DNA of 64,000 nt from Dysidea avara (GCF_963678975.1 NC_089273.1:22152356-22216355), one strand, 5' to 3'. Counted from the stretch's first letter, positions 1 to 16,470 are shown. The notes: generated from the letters alone by a model not told the origin. Translations and numbers: made by a program.

Positions 1-470
1 ATTTAGTGAAAGTGTCCTAGCTGATAATTACATACACACCATAGCTTTCAGAAACATAGCAACAAGTAGTCTTTAATCTTTGTTTATATACATCATGTTC
101 AGCTGGTTATCACGCTAGCAATAGTAAATTGTAGTCACAACATGTATAGTGAAGCTATCTAGGTTTATCATTACTATAGCAGAGACTTCAGTATGTTTTT
201 TTAGAGTATATATAACTGCTCATGAACTAGTCAGCCAGGTAGCCTTGTTTACACCATGATCACACATTATGGGCATGGTCATGTGTACATATCAGTTTAC
301 TATTCACATCGGATGGCTGCAGGTTTGGGTCCAGTCATGGATTTTTTTTTCTCCTTTCTGCACCTTTTCAAACATACTTTATATATTATTGGAATTTTCA
401 ACTAGAGTAGGGACCATAGCACATCAATAAAAAGTACTGAAACAAGCTGATGTAGTGAATGATATTATAT
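1..470. other. non-coding stretch, nothing recognised
   Basis: AT-rich sequence without a convincing open frame, RNA gene or repeat structure. Short homopolymer T runs only. Confidence 0.5.
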
Positions 471-474
471 AAAT

Positions 475-573
475 CACAGTAAAACAATAAGAAGTGTTAT
501 ATCCCTACTGTACATTTCCATTTTGGTATCTTGAGCACAGTAGGGATATAACACTTCTTATTGTTTTAATGTG
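475..573. repeat. perfect-stem inverted repeat (foldback/MITE-like)
   Basis: Two 37-nt arms (475-511 and 537-573) are reverse complements with a single mismatch, separated by a 25-nt loop. The arms include the run AAGTGTTATATCCCTACTGT. The structure would fold into a strong hairpin. It is probably a small foldback transposon or a remnant of one. Confidence 0.8.
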
Positions 574-663
574 ATTCCAAATTTTTCTGTGTACTTATTT
601 GTTAACTTATTTTTGTAAACAATTATTATGACTGGTGAACCTGCGCATACCATGAAAGAAATG

Positions 664-951
664 GCGCCACATGCCCCAGCTATATCAATTATCATCTGAA
701 AAGTGAAGTATATCCATTATGCTTCATTGTCAGCTACATTCAACCTGTTACACAGTGTTTCGGATCAAGAACTGTTCGAAAAGCACCTCTGCAATCCATG
801 CGTACCAAAAGAAAGAAATGGTACTGCGTGCCCCAGTTATATCAACTATCGTCTGAAAAGTGAAGTATCCATTATGCTTTGTTGTCAGCTATGTTCAACC
901 TGTTACACAGCAGTACAAATCCAGAACTGTTCGAAAAGCACCTCTACAATC
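664..951. repeat. two-copy direct duplication (~130 bp units)
   Basis: Positions 664-797 and 826-951 are clearly homologous, sharing CTGTTCGAAAAGCACCTCT and CAACCTGTTACACAG at the same spacing. The copies have diverged by scattered substitutions and small indels. They lie directly upstream of a LINE reverse-transcriptase fragment and may be part of the same old insertion. Confidence 0.7.
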
Positions 952-1002
952 AAAATAGCCACTATGAAAAATACAGATGATTTCCATTATGCAGGGAAGC
1001 CA

Positions 1003-1500
1003 TCACGTGCTACCACCAAATTGACACTTGAACTCTCTCATCTGAACTCTCTGGATCCTAGGAAGTCCACAGGTCCAGATGGCTTGTCTTAGGTTCCTGA
1101 AAGAGATAGGCTGCTCCATTGGGTACCTTATACTGTTAACATTCATTGCAGAGTGGAGTTGTTCCTTCAGACAAGAAGTGCTCACATATACTCCAGTTCA
1201 TAAAGGTGCATGGTGCTTTGGACAATCCTGGCAACTTCAGACCAATCTCTGTTGTGTCTGTTAATTCTTGCTGTTTTTTTGTTCATGCATTTTTTCAGTC
1301 ATTCTTATAATTTGCCTTAAGTTAATTGTTGCATTTGTATCCACGTATATTTGTTTTGTATGCATGTGTTAAGTTTGTACTTGTTAGCTAGCTATGTTCA
1401 TTAATTTTGTCTGTACTGTATGCTGCTCTGGCAAGGAAGAATGGTAGTTGCCAATTGTCAGAGACTCAGAGGGTAATTTATAAATCAATCAATCAAATCA
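1003..1500 (+). pseudogene. degenerate LINE reverse transcriptase fragment with 3' tail
   Basis: At about 1036-1092 the plus strand encodes LDPRKSTGPDGLS, the conserved motif near the start of non-LTR retrotransposon reverse transcriptases. Downstream, broken frames still show pieces of the next motifs (PVHKG at about 1193; NPGNFRPIS-like coding after frameshifts at about 1230). A 3' end with an imperfect hairpin and an ATCA-repeat tail (about 1477-1500) completes the picture. Several frameshifts and stops make it non-functional. It is a 5'-truncated, decayed LINE copy. The family is not the same as the better-preserved copies elsewhere in this window, judging by its tail. Confidence 0.7.
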
Positions 1501-1940
1501 GTCTGATAATTTAACAAACTTTTATTGCTAACTCACGAAGAAAATTTCTTGCTGTACAAACTCCAAAATTAATATTTATTGAATTTATAAACTGACAATA
1601 GCTAACAGTGAAAGTGCACACACCGTCTGGTCTAACAACTGTCTACACAACCAGAGCAACAATAACGTGGTAGAATAAAATCAGTGTAGCAGGTCAAAGA
1701 GTCTGGGTAAACTTATAGCAATGAAAGTCATACATGGAGTGAAGCATATACAGCTACAAAAGGGAAGACAATGATATTGTGGGTGACATTCTGGGAGCAT
1801 GATTCCCACCCAGCAAGATTTCTTTTAAAATTTGAAAGCATTAAAACTTTCACCTTGTTATTAAAAATACATTAACAAGCTACTGGCAGTTAGTGGCAGT
1901 TAAGAGACAGAATATGAGACTGTTCTATAGAGTGGCCAGC

Positions 1941-1970
1941 TGACTGCTCTATTAGAGTATCTCGATCTTT
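1941..1970 (-). repeat. dispersed TACTCTAATAGAGCAGTCA motif
   Basis: TGACTGCTCTATTAGAGTAT then CTCGATCTTT, the full reverse-complement form. No recognised transposon surrounds it. The next copies are at 4541-4586 (two units, within the Helentron-like element) and mirrored at 42766-42815. Confidence 0.8.
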
Positions 1971-2329
1971 TGTAATGTAAGTTCGTATAATAATATTATC
2001 TCATGTTTTAAAGGAGGGGAGACTACTTGCATGAGTCCTCTTCTGCATCAATAAACCATCTTTAGTGCAAAAATAATAGTTGCTTGTAGTATTGTGCACG
2101 TGATCTCCCAGCTCCCGGTCCCGGTTTTACCAAGAAATCTCCCGGTCCCGCTCCCGCTCCCCTCCCGGTTTTACCAATACCCGTCAGACAGTTTTAAAGA
2201 CTCAAAGGTAAAAAAATTTGGAAACAAGATTCAACGCGCATTTAAGGTGAGAAATAAGGTGAAATCCTACCAGTGGTGTTATTACAAAAAATGTTTATTG
2301 CTTTAATAGTTTCAGTTGTTGTGAGGCCA

Positions 2330-2805
2330 TAGTCTGGCGCCGCCCGCCCCTTCGCAAAAAGTAAGGGTCTGGTGAAATACAAATACCTAATCATTTCATA
2401 AGGAATTCAATTAGACAGCGCACGTAATGCTTGTTACGTCAGATAATTGCACTTCAATTCGAACAAAAGCATTGTGTTGCCAAGGCGATTTCTGTGTGAA
2501 CGTCATTGGCATGCACTAATTGGCTAGCGCCGAATCTGGGCGCTAGAAATGATTTAGTATCTGTACAGTCTATTTCAGGTTGGTTGTCCACGCAAGCCAA
2601 ATGCAAAAATATCACGTGAATAGAAATAACCAATGAAATTTCACGCCAGGCGGACGGCGCTAGTTTAAACTGAAAGCTACTGATCTCATTGGCTACTTTC
2701 AAGCACGTGACTTTTAACACTTCGTTTCTCTAGTCAACCAACCGGAAATAGACTGTATTTCACCAGACCCTTACTTTATGCGAAGGGGTGGGCGGCGCCA
2801 GACTA
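2330..2805. mobile_element. Mutator-like (MULE) MITE with 9-bp target duplication
   Basis: About 50-bp terminal inverted repeats (2330-2380 and 2755-2805) start with TAGTCTGGCGCCGCCCGCCC. The element is flanked by an identical 9-bp direct repeat GTGAGGCCA (2321-2329 and 2806-2814). A 9-bp target duplication with long terminal inverted repeats is typical of Mutator-like elements. No transposase is encoded, so it is non-autonomous. The internal region carries the same sequence as the partial copy at 41371-41560, and the same termini bound 36626-40940. Confidence 0.85.
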
Positions 2806-2982
2806 GTGAGGCCACTGGTGAGGTGTATTGTCCGGAGAATCTGTGCTGAACACCGAATCTACTGCTGTATACTGATTATACTCAAGAAATGAGAGGTGAT
2901 TTCGACGACGAATTATTGCTGAACTAGTGCATCATAAGTTGAAAGACTGAGACATCACGGGATTCTACGATGGAGTAAAGAT

Positions 2983-3139
2983 CCTGCTGTAACAATATTC
3001 ACTCACTGCTGTAACAATATTCACTCACTGCTGTAACAATATTCACTCACTGCTGTAACAATATTCACTCACTGCTGTAACAATATTCACTCACTGCTGT
3101 AACAATATTCACTCACTGCTGTAACAATATTCACTCACT
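2983..3139. repeat. 22-bp tandem repeat, about 7 copies
   Basis: The unit CTGTAACAATATTCACTCAC plus TG repeats about seven times almost without change. It is a young minisatellite with no coding potential evident. Confidence 0.9.
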
Positions 3140-4599
3140 GATGAACAGCGTCTACTACACTTTCAGTGTTTATTAAAAAATTTGGCGAATCCGCTAATTT
3201 CGCCAAGATTTTCCGCTATACAGTATATAAACAAATTTTGTAGCAGCTTCATTTTAGGTCATACTGAAGGTACTTCTTGGTCTTAGTTTCATGTAACCAA
3301 TACTGCCAAGGTACAAGGTATTGTGTGTGTTCAATACATCTGAAACATTCAGTTTTGTCTGTAGTTTTTAATATTATTATTATGTATACCAGTAGTCAAC
3401 AAATTTACAACACAACTATAGCTTATCTCTGGTGCACCAATTTGATAGCTATAAAGCTGTACATTAAGTGCATGTAAAATATTAGCTATAAATCTGCGGT
3501 ACAACTCCTTAGCTACCTTGCATGTACATTGTACTTTTGGGTGGAAGTGACTGGTAGAGTTGCTGCCTCAACCACGTGCATGCTGTTTTGCCATCTGTAA
3601 AGTGCTAAATGCATGCAACTATTTTAGTGCATGGCCTTCTGCAAAGGTAACCTTAGGGTCCTGTTCAATTGTGCTATTTTGGGATTTTTCCAATAGAAAG
3701 AGGCAGAGAGGAGACAATTACTTATAAGTTATAACTCCACTAATCCTACATCAAGACACACGGTAGTGTGTCGTGCGGCCCAAGAAGCCGGCGCGTAACA
3801 CCCGTGAGTATATTGACAGGAAGAAAGAAAACGCAATTTTCGCACCTCCGTAGCTCTGTGCTTCCTTGATGAAACAAGACGATTTTTGCTGTGGACATTC
3901 CCTCCAACTGCAGCACTCCACATTCCAAATTTGAGCGAAATCGCTTCGCGCGTTCCCGAGATATGCGACTTCAAAAATTGGCTCAGTTTCTTCGTTTTTT
4001 TTTTCTTCTTATTTTTCTTTTTCTTGTCGCACACTTACAAAAACTGCTATAAAACGCGAACGCGTTATCCGGTTGCCTTGAAATTTGGCACACAGAAGGG
4101 GGATATAAAGGCGCATCTTGGTACCAACTTTGGCTGGAATACGATAAACAGGCAAAGAGTTATGAGCGATTATTCACGAAAAATAACACCAATATGTTGT
4201 CACGCCTACAGGGTAAACCGCGTATGGGAAGAAGCTGAAAATCGGTGGGTGAATAGGTTAACTATTGAACCTCAAACCTTTTGTGGTTTGAAAGAAATCG
4301 AGCTAAAAAACAGGAAGATACAACGAAAAAACCAACAGTGTGTAACAATTACGCAATCGAGATTAGCTAATAAAAAAACGACTACTTGCCACGCCTACCA
4401 GATAAACCGCTTGGGGTAATGCTTTGAAAATCGTTGTACAGATGGAATAATCATCTTAGAAAGGCTCATCAATGGTGTAGAAGAATCAGACTTAAAGCCA
4501 CGGAGTTATAACACGAAATCCAACTTGGTGCAGCAAGTGCGAGATCGAGATACTCTAATAGAGCAGTCATCCTAATAGAGCAGTCACTCTGAAGAGAAT

Positions 4600-7235
4600 T
4601 CAAGAGATCAGCTAGAAACAAGAAACCTGTATAGAGATCAGCTACACACAAGTCACCCTGTAGAGAGATCAGCTAGAAGAAGTTACCTTGTAGGGAGTTC
4701 ATGCAACTATGGAAAGAGATAGTTCAGCTAGAAAAAATTACCTTGTAGAGTTCAGCTACAAAGAAACCACCATGTAGAGAGTTCAGCTACAAACAAATCG
4801 CCCTGTGGAGAGATCAATAGAAGAAGTTACCTTGCAAAGAGTTCAGCTACAAAGAAACCATCATGTAGAGAGTTCAGATACAAACAAATCTCCCTGTAGA
4901 GAGATTAGCTAGAAGAAGTTACCTTGTAGAGAGTTCAGCTACAAAGAAACCATCATGTAGAGAGTTCAGCTACAAACAAATCTCCCTGTAGAGAGATCAG
5001 CTAGAAGAAGTTACCTTGTAGAGAGTTCGGTTTCAAACAAATCACACTGTAGAAAGATCAGCTAGAAGAGGTCACCTTGTAGAGAGTTCAGTTACAAAAA
5101 AACCACCATGTAGAGAGCTCAGCTACAAACTAGTGACCTTGTAGAGACATCAGCTAGAAGAAGGTACCTTGTAGAGAGTTCAGCTACAAAGAAACCATTC
5201 TTTAAAGAGCTCAGCTGCAAACAAATCATCTGTAAAGAATTCAGCTACAAATAAATCACCCTGTAGAAAGATGAGCTAGAAAAAGTTACCTTGTAGAGAG
5301 TTCAGTTACAAAGAAACCATCATTTAGAGAGTTCAGCTTCAAACAAATCACCTGTAGAGAGTTCAGCTACAAACAAATCACCTGTAGAGAGTTCAGCTAC
5401 AAACAAATCTCCCTGTAGAGAGATCAGCTAGAAGAAGTTACCTTGTAGATCGTTCAGCTACAAACAAATCACCCTGTAGAGAGATCAGCTAGAAGAAGTT
5501 ACCTTGTAGAGAGTTCAGCTACAAACAAATCACCCTGTAGAGAGATCAGCTAGAAGAAGTTACCTTGTAGAGAGTTCAGCTGCAAAGAAATCACCCTGTA
5601 TAAAATTCTGCCATGAACAAATTGCCCTGTAGAAAGATCAGTTAGAAGAAGTTACCTTGTAGAGAGTTCAGCTACAAAGAAACCATTCTGTAAAGAGCTC
5701 AACTGCAAACAAATCACCTGTACAGAATTCAGCTACAAACAAATCACCCTGTAGAGAGATCAGCTAGAAGAAATTACTTTGTAGAGAGTTCAGCTACAAA
5801 GAAACCACCATGTAGAGAGTTCAGCTGCAAACAAATCACACTGTAGAAATACAGCCACAAACAAATTGCCCTGTAGAAAGATCAGTTAGAAGAAGTTACC
5901 TTTTAGAGAGTTCAGCTACAAAGAAACCACCCTGTAGAGAGATCAGCTAGAAGAAGTTACCTTGTAGAGAGTTCAGCTACAAAGAAACCACCATGTAGAG
6001 AGTTCAGCTGCAAAGAAATCACCCTGTAGAAAATTCTGCCAAAAACAAATTGCCCTGTAGAAAGATCAGTTAGAAGAAGTTACCTTTTAGAGAGTTCAGC
6101 TACAAAGAAACCATTCTGTAAAGAGCTCAGCTACAAACAAATCACCTGTACAGAATTCATCTACAAACAAATCACCCTGTAGAGAGATCAGCTAGAAGAA
6201 GTTAACTTGTAGAGAGTTCAGCTACAAAGAAACCATCATTTAGAAAGTTCAGCTTCAAACAAATCACCTGTAGAGAGTTCAGTTACAAACAAATCTCCCT
6301 GTAGAGAGATCAGCTAGAAGAAGTTACCTTGTAGAGAGTGAAGCTACAAACAAATCACCCTATTGAAAGATCAGCTAGAAGAAGTCAACTTGTAGAAAGT
6401 TCAGTTACAAAGAAACCACCATGTAGAGAGTTCAGCTACAAACTAGCCACCTTGTAGAGACATCAGCTAGAAAAGTTACCTTGTAGAGAGTTCAGCTACA
6501 AAGAAACCATTCTGTAAAGAGCTCAGCTGCAAACAAATCACCTGTACAGAATTCAGCTACAAACAAATCACCCTGTAGAGAGATCAGCTAGAAGAAATTA
6601 CCTTGTAGATAGTTCAGCTACAAACAAATCTCCCTATAGAGAGATCAGCTAGAAGAAATTACCTTGTAGAGAGTTCAGCTACAAAAAAACCATTCTGTAA
6701 CGAGCTCAGCTGCAAAACAAATCACCTGTACAGAATTCAGCTACAAACAAATCACCCTGTAGAGAGATCAGCTAGAAGATATTACCTTGTAGATAGTTCA
6801 GCTAGTTAGAAGAAGTTACCTTTTAGAGAGTTCAGCTACAAAGAAACCATTTTGTAAAGAGCTCAGCTGCAAACAAATCACCTGTACAGAATTCAGCTAC
6901 AAACAAATCACCCTGTAGAGAGATCAGCTAGAAGAAATTACCTTGTAGATAGTTCAGCTACAAACAAATCACGCTGTAGAAAGATCAGTTAGAAGAAGTT
7001 ACTTTGTAGAGAGTTCAGCTACAAAGAAACCATTTTGTAAAGAGCTCAGCTGCAAACACATCGCCTGTACAGAATTCAGCTACGAACAAATCACCCTGTA
7101 GGGAGATCAGCTAGAAGAAGTTACCTTGTAGATAGTTCAGCTACAAACAAATCTCCCTGTAGAGAGATCAGCTAGAAGAAATTGCCTTGTAGAGAGTTCA
7201 GCTACAAAGAAACCATCATGTGGAGAGTTCAGCTG
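4600..7235 (+). repeat. ~61-bp tandem repeat array (about 40 units) inside the Helentron-like element
   Basis: The monomer alternates two half-units: GTTCAGCTACAAACAAATC followed by ACCCTGTAGAGA, then GATCAGCTAGAAGAAGTTAC followed by CTTGTAGAGA. Variants have gained or lost half-units (for example AAGAAACCATC and CTGTAAAGAGCTCAG forms). The homologous inverted copy at 41755-42720 has only about 16 units, so array length differs strongly between copies of the element. Confidence 0.9.
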
Positions 7236-7249
7236 CAAAGAAATCACCA

Positions 7250-7355
7250 CTGCCCAAATTTCAAGGCAATAGCTCTTTCCAATCTGAAGTTATCAATTGT
7301 CAAAGTTGGCAAATTGGATGTGTGTGGAAGGCCCCTTTTTGCAAATCCGGTCACA
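7250..7355 (-). mobile_element. fragment of the TGTGACCGG MITE family
   Basis: The stretch ending GCAAATCCGGTCACA matches one end of the complete element at 18003-18241, including the adjacent TTGGATGTGTGTGGAAG segment. The other end is missing. It sits at the 3' edge of the tandem array of the Helentron-like element. Confidence 0.65.
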
Positions 7356-7521
7356 TATGTATTATATATATAATTTGTACATTTACTGATAAAATATTTA
7401 AAGTATATCTACTTCATCTTTACTTCTTCCTGTAGTAAAGAAAAAAAAACATAGGTTAAAAAAGTCCCAAAGCTGGCCATAGGCCGGCTTTGGGGTATAC
7501 AAATGCAAAAAGAAATGAAAT

Positions 7522-7836
7522 CTAATCCAAAACAGCCAAGCTGTAAAAAAGTGTGCGGCCCTCAGAAAGGCTATGGTGAAAAAAGATGTGAAATCCAAGG
7601 TGGCGGCCAAGAAATGGCTGTGATGGTAGGTTAATGGTAAAAATTTTAATAACGACAATTCAGGTGAATTTTTGTGCCACTTCACAAAATTTACCTGAAT
7701 TGTCATTATTAAAATTTTTACCATTAACCTACCATCACAGCCATTTCTTGGCCGCCACCTTGGATTTCACATCTTTTTTCACCATAGCCTTTCTGAGGGC
7801 CGCACACTTTTTTACAGCTTGGCTGTTTTGGATTAG
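7522..7836. mobile_element. foldback element with ~150-bp near-perfect arms
   Basis: From CTAATCCAAAACAGCCAAGC at 7522 to its reverse complement ending at 7836, the sequence is a nearly perfect palindrome with a short asymmetric centre near 7670-7690. Open frames on opposite strands here give almost the same protein because of the symmetry, so they are not genes. It immediately follows the Helentron-like element, as if inserted at its 3' end. Confidence 0.85.
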
Positions 7837-8333
7837 ATAATATTATAATGGATTTTTAAAAACCAAGTGTTTATGAGATCTTCATTGCAGGGTAAACTGC
7901 ACACAAGACTATGCTACGTAAATAAAAACTATTCCCATTAATTTTAAAATTCTCCTGGAATTGCTACTGGGTCATTCCATGTCAAATCAACCAGGAATTT
8001 AGGGTCACCTCTCAGATTTTGACGAAACTTGGTGTGGTTGTAGTACCTGTGGTGCTTATCACTGGTGCACATTTTTAGCTCCATACACCACATAGTTTCT
8101 GATTTACAACCTCAAATATTTTGAATATTTCATGAAAAATTGGTTCATCTGTAGATACAAAATCAATCGTAACTTCACACTGATATTTTTAAACACAATT
8201 TTCAAATATGGAAGACTGTTGATTGACCTTTCCAGTGATCCCTAAATTATGGGATATCTACTTAATTATGGTTTTAAGGTACTTTATTGAAAACTTTAAT
8301 CCTTTATGTTTCAAAATTCTGCTTGAAACTCTT

Positions 8334-12281
<3,948 letters not shown>

Positions 12282-13217
12282 TGGGCAACTGCCCCCAAAA
12301 TATGTCATACCTTCATATATATGTGCTGATGTGTGCATGTACAAAGATTGTGTTAATTACCACAAAGGCCTATTACAGTTGTATGTCAATCAACAGTTCT
12401 TGCTATACAAAATAATGCTACAAAAATAGATTATAGATACAAAACTACACAATACAATTATTCAATCACCGTTACACTAAGGCAGCTACAAAGCATCAGT
12501 TCTCTTTGATTATTTATATAAAGATGCTTAAAGTTTGCACTGTAGGTTTGAATTAGAGCTGCTTAAAGTTTTGCATTGTGGGTTTGAGTTAAACATATTG
12601 GTTTAGTTAGGGGCATTGTTGTGAAACAAAAAGAATTGAATGAGTCAGCATTGCATAGTTTAGTTACTAAGCATCACTAAATAATAATTTTTGCATTGTG
12701 GGGATTGTTTTTCCACAGAGTACATTTCAACTGCATGAAAAGATGCCTAAAAACATTCCCAACCTATATGTCTAAGTGTTTATTTTAGCACCTTAGGTTA
12801 CTTTATTCATCCACAAAGTGGTTATTTGGTTTAAAATGGTATCACTCAACCAGTGAAGCCCACAATCATTTCTTTTTTGTACCCACAATTTAAACCCACA
12901 ATTGATGTTTGCAAACCTCTGTATAAAAGTAATGTGGTGAATACAGGTTTGTCTTCCTTCACCTATTAGGTGAGCATACCAGAGTGATATATATTACTTA
13001 TACCATGGCCATGAGGGATTGCCTGATATGTATGCCCAAACCCAAGAGCCAAAGCTGAAAAGCCGTCTGACTGTCATGCCGCTTACTCACCAAACTCGGT
13101 GCAAATCGACGCAATCTGTGCTGATAATGAAGCACTCATCATCCAGCTACTCTAAGATTGTTATCACAAGTTCACATGTGCTTCCGTTCATTCTCTACAG
13201 TGCAGAAGCATAGATAC
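12282..13217. other. non-coding; possible decayed copy of a foldback family
   Basis: No gene is seen. At about 13010-13050 the sequence GGATTGCCTGATATGTATGC resembles the arm of the foldback at 59793-59945 (GATTTGCCTGATATGTACAC), so an old relative may be here. The rest is featureless AT-rich DNA. Confidence 0.35.
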
Positions 13218-13279
13218 TATATGCTACGTAGCATATAATATCTTTGGTAGAAGGCCAAGATGTAGTCATTCCTTTGAAA

Positions 13280-13364
13280 GCCACAGCACATACTATTCAA
13301 GTGGTATGTATAGAACGCCTGACTAGTATGTAAGAGGTCGTGGGTTCAAATCCATGTGTGTGGC
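13280..13364 (+). pseudogene. tRNA-like sequence (tRNA-derived pseudogene or SINE head)
   Basis: The ends GCCACAG and GTGTGGC can form six of seven acceptor-stem pairs. There is an A-box-like TATTCAAGTGGT and a good B-box GGTTCAAATCC, and the region just after the end contains a run of seven T, a typical RNA polymerase III terminator. The CTGACTAGTA...AGAGGTCGTGGGTTCAAATCC part resembles threonine tRNA (AGU anticodon). The anticodon stem is poor and the length (about 85 nt) is large, so a working tRNA is unlikely. A perfect 20-bp palindrome (TATATGCTAC followed by GTAGCATATA) lies at 13218-13237. Confidence 0.4.
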
Positions 13365-16300
13365 ATATTTTTTTCTTTCTATTCAATATCTTTTTGTGCA
13401 CACCTTTTTTAAAACATGACTTTTAGCTCATCATATCTTTCTTCTCCCCAACAACTTACACACCTACAAGAGGTCACAATTTCAAATTACATAAGGAGAG
13501 TTTTAACAAGTTTGCAAGGGCTTACACATTTTTGAACAGGCTAGGGTAATTAATGATCATGACTGGCCTATTACATTGTTAATACTGATTCATTAACTTC
13601 ATTTAATATCCTCTTAACATTGGACTGATTATCATTATTTTTATAATAGTTGATTTGTATACATGTAATTGAGAAGGATTCACAGGCTATGCCTTTTCCT
13701 GAAAATTAAGAATATCTACATCTTTGTTTTAAGCACATAGGTGTGCACTGACATGCAAAACTGTTTGTTCAGATTTACCTCATTACTGCTGTAGTAAATA
13801 GGCAGCTTGCATGATTGGACAGATACTACTGTGCATCTGAAAAATGTTAATACTGGAACCATGCAGATACCGTAGTTTACACTGAGGCAACTGTGTCTGA
13901 CCTGGCACAACTGTTTTACTATAATCATGCTTACGTGCTGTCACTTTAAAGGATTATACATTAACAAAAACTGAGTTTTTATATGGCAAGAGGTACATGT
14001 GTCACTGCAACATCAGAACTGAAAGTGCATAGCATAGGACACGTTCTGAACCTTTGCTTGCAATGCTGTAACTGTAATTGCAAATTGTGTTGGCTTTAAA
14101 TTATGCCCAAGTTCATTTTGCTTTGTGACAGTTGGTAAGGTAAAAATCATCTAGAAACTGAAACTGTACCGTGTGTACACCACCTGTAATGTAGGTATAC
14201 TGTATATACAGTTGCCTTAGCTTGCATGCAGTTTAACTAATTAGCCTTGCATGCTCATTGTTTCACTATATGTACTGCATAAGGATCATGTACTTTAAAG
14301 CACTATCGACACACATGCTACACAGCAAATGTAGGACACTAATATTTATGCTTGGTTCCCAATATATTATTGTTGCATTAGTTGTCTTGCATGTAAAGCA
14401 GCGAAGGTTTTGTTTGTTCTTTACAGCACAATGAAGTCACTGGTAGGGAAGACACACTGAATAATTGAACTACATTCCTCAAAACCACAAACAATAAACT
14501 TTAGTGTTTTGCATCATTAGTTTCAGCACGATGGCATAAGGAAACCTCATGCTCTTTAAAATTGTGACATCACCATGTACTCTACATAGCTACATGAGCA
14601 GTGCTTTAATGTGGAGATGGTCCTGCATGTAGAGCAGGTACCAATGCTAGTTCATGGATATAGCCAATTTTATGTGTAGTTTAGTACTGTAATTACTGTA
14701 TGCGTACTCTAGAAGAGATTCCATTTTTCTGAATTAGCTAGTAATGAGTTGGAAATAATATGTACTGTCTTATTTGTCATTGGGTATCACATTTCAGCAG
14801 ATAAAATCTACTATGTATTTCTGGTGAGTGAAATGTTTGTACCTACAATACAATTTATTACATTTTCTTACTTTCTTTCTGATATTAAAAGATAGCCATG
14901 GCAAGTCACAACATGTTCTGGTATGCTTGTGTGGTATGTGTGACTGTGACCTCATATTGTGTAACACAGTATTTTTTAATTTTTTGCAGAGTTAATCTAA
15001 TCAGAAGAATTCAATAATGTCTTGTTTTATGGAAACCCAATTTACTTTATGATAGTTATATTTCTCTAGGGTTCTGTTTATCTAGGGTTCTGTATATGTA
15101 TTACAATATCGTGATCACCAAGGCCAGATAAAATGTCAATAGTATAATATTATTATTTATTGTTGGTAAAAACGAGTCAAGTATACTTTGATGTCGAGTT
15201 GGTTGGATTACTATTAAATTCTAAACCATGTTCCTGTATTATTATCAATAAGAGAGCAGTGGGTAGCAACATGTGTTCTGTTTAAGAAGAGAGACATAGC
15301 TAGCTTCCCAGTCTATTCAAGGTGCAAACTGAGTATGCTATTCTCCTCTTGTAAATTACAGAATCTACAATTTAATTGCATGGAGGGAAGAATCTTCTGA
15401 GTTTCGGAAATAGCAAACTAATAATTATTTTACGTATAATTATATATTTAAGTCTGGTCACCAGAGTACCCAGCTAGTTAATGCACTAGCCACCACCCCA
15501 GCACTGGTGGAAAGTACCTGATAGCTGCAGTGGTAGCAGATATACCTATGCCACTACTAGCCGCAACAACTCTTGTCTGTACCCAAACTTATAACCAGAG
15601 TTAATATGCATATGATACAACACAACACAAGTGAGAAATAGGAATGTTTCTTCCATTGGTCTGTTTTTATTTCTTGTTCTTAATACACATTCATCATTCT
15701 CTACATAAGATATACTTTAGCATTTCTATCAGAGATCGCCTAACATGTTTTTTGCCAAAATCCTACTGTAATAGAACACTCACCTAAACACCACCTTAAG
15801 AACCCCCCAAACCACAAAAGAAACCTTAAAAGTTATTTATGGGAAGTATAGGTCCTCTGGAAAATATAAAGTCAATATAAAAGCAGTTTTTTTAAATAAC
15901 TGCAATACGTATGCCATCTTATTATTTTTCCACAGGCTAGAGCAAAATGTGAATACTTTTTGGAGATAAAAACTACATAAGTTACCTTCCTATGAATTTC
16001 TTCACATCCATGACCTATTTTTAAATGCATAATATTACAATGATAGCACCCATTCTTAAGCAAATTTGCTTCTTTTAGGTTCACTTTGTCATTGATCTTC
16101 TGACTTACTGTAGTCTCTGCAAGGGTAACAAATGTGTTATTGTATTGTACTGTATTGTATTAGTGCTTTACAGTGAAAATGTTAATAAGTATCCAATATT
16201 TTCATGTTAACACGTTCATTTAGAAACCCTATATCATTACCTATATTAAAACTAAGTTCATACCAGAGCAACAATGTTGTTGTGTACCACTGTGCACTTG

Positions 16301-16470
16301 ACTTACTGTGATCACATAGCTGCACATGCCTATATGATAAATTAGAAACCACACTATTGTTGACCACAGCATGCTATACTCTACCTATAGTTGGATATGT
16401 CAAAGCTGTATACAAAGTGTAAGGAAACAATACACTGGTGTTTGCTAACACTGATTGTTAGCTCAACACT
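13365..16470. other. long non-coding stretch
   Basis: AT-rich sequence with no credible coding exon or RNA gene. Short open frames lack splice-site context and sequence complexity. No clear repeats were identified by eye. Confidence 0.45.

Larger units (their letters stand above)
3745..7510 (+). mobile_element. Helentron/Helitron-like non-autonomous element with tandem-repeat core
   Basis: The left end starts ATCAAGACACACGGTAGTGT, which contains a short hairpin. The right end carries the strong hairpin AAGCTGGCC-ATA-GGCCGGCTT shortly before the boundary at about 7500. Between them are about 850 bp of unique sequence and a long array of ~61-bp repeats. The same ends, unique region and array occur inverted at 41561-43615, and a left-end fragment lies at 41231-41370, which defines a mobile family. 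No transposase or Rep/helicase is visible. A 3' hairpin plus a central tandem array without long terminal inverted repeats fits the non-autonomous Helentron type (HINE/DINE-1). That class assignment is inference. Confidence 0.55.

Noticed and set aside
3729-4419. Open frames of 101-177 codons in the Helentron-like unique region
   Set aside because: Not conserved as protein in the inverted copy at 43000-43615; composition is low-complexity with K and F runs.
4600-7235. CRISPR-like look of regularly spaced repeats
   Set aside because: Units are contiguous tandem repeats without unique spacers, in an animal genome, inside a transposon.
7398-7840. Two open frames with nearly the same protein on opposite strands
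   Set aside because: They arise from the near-perfect palindrome; no start context or family.
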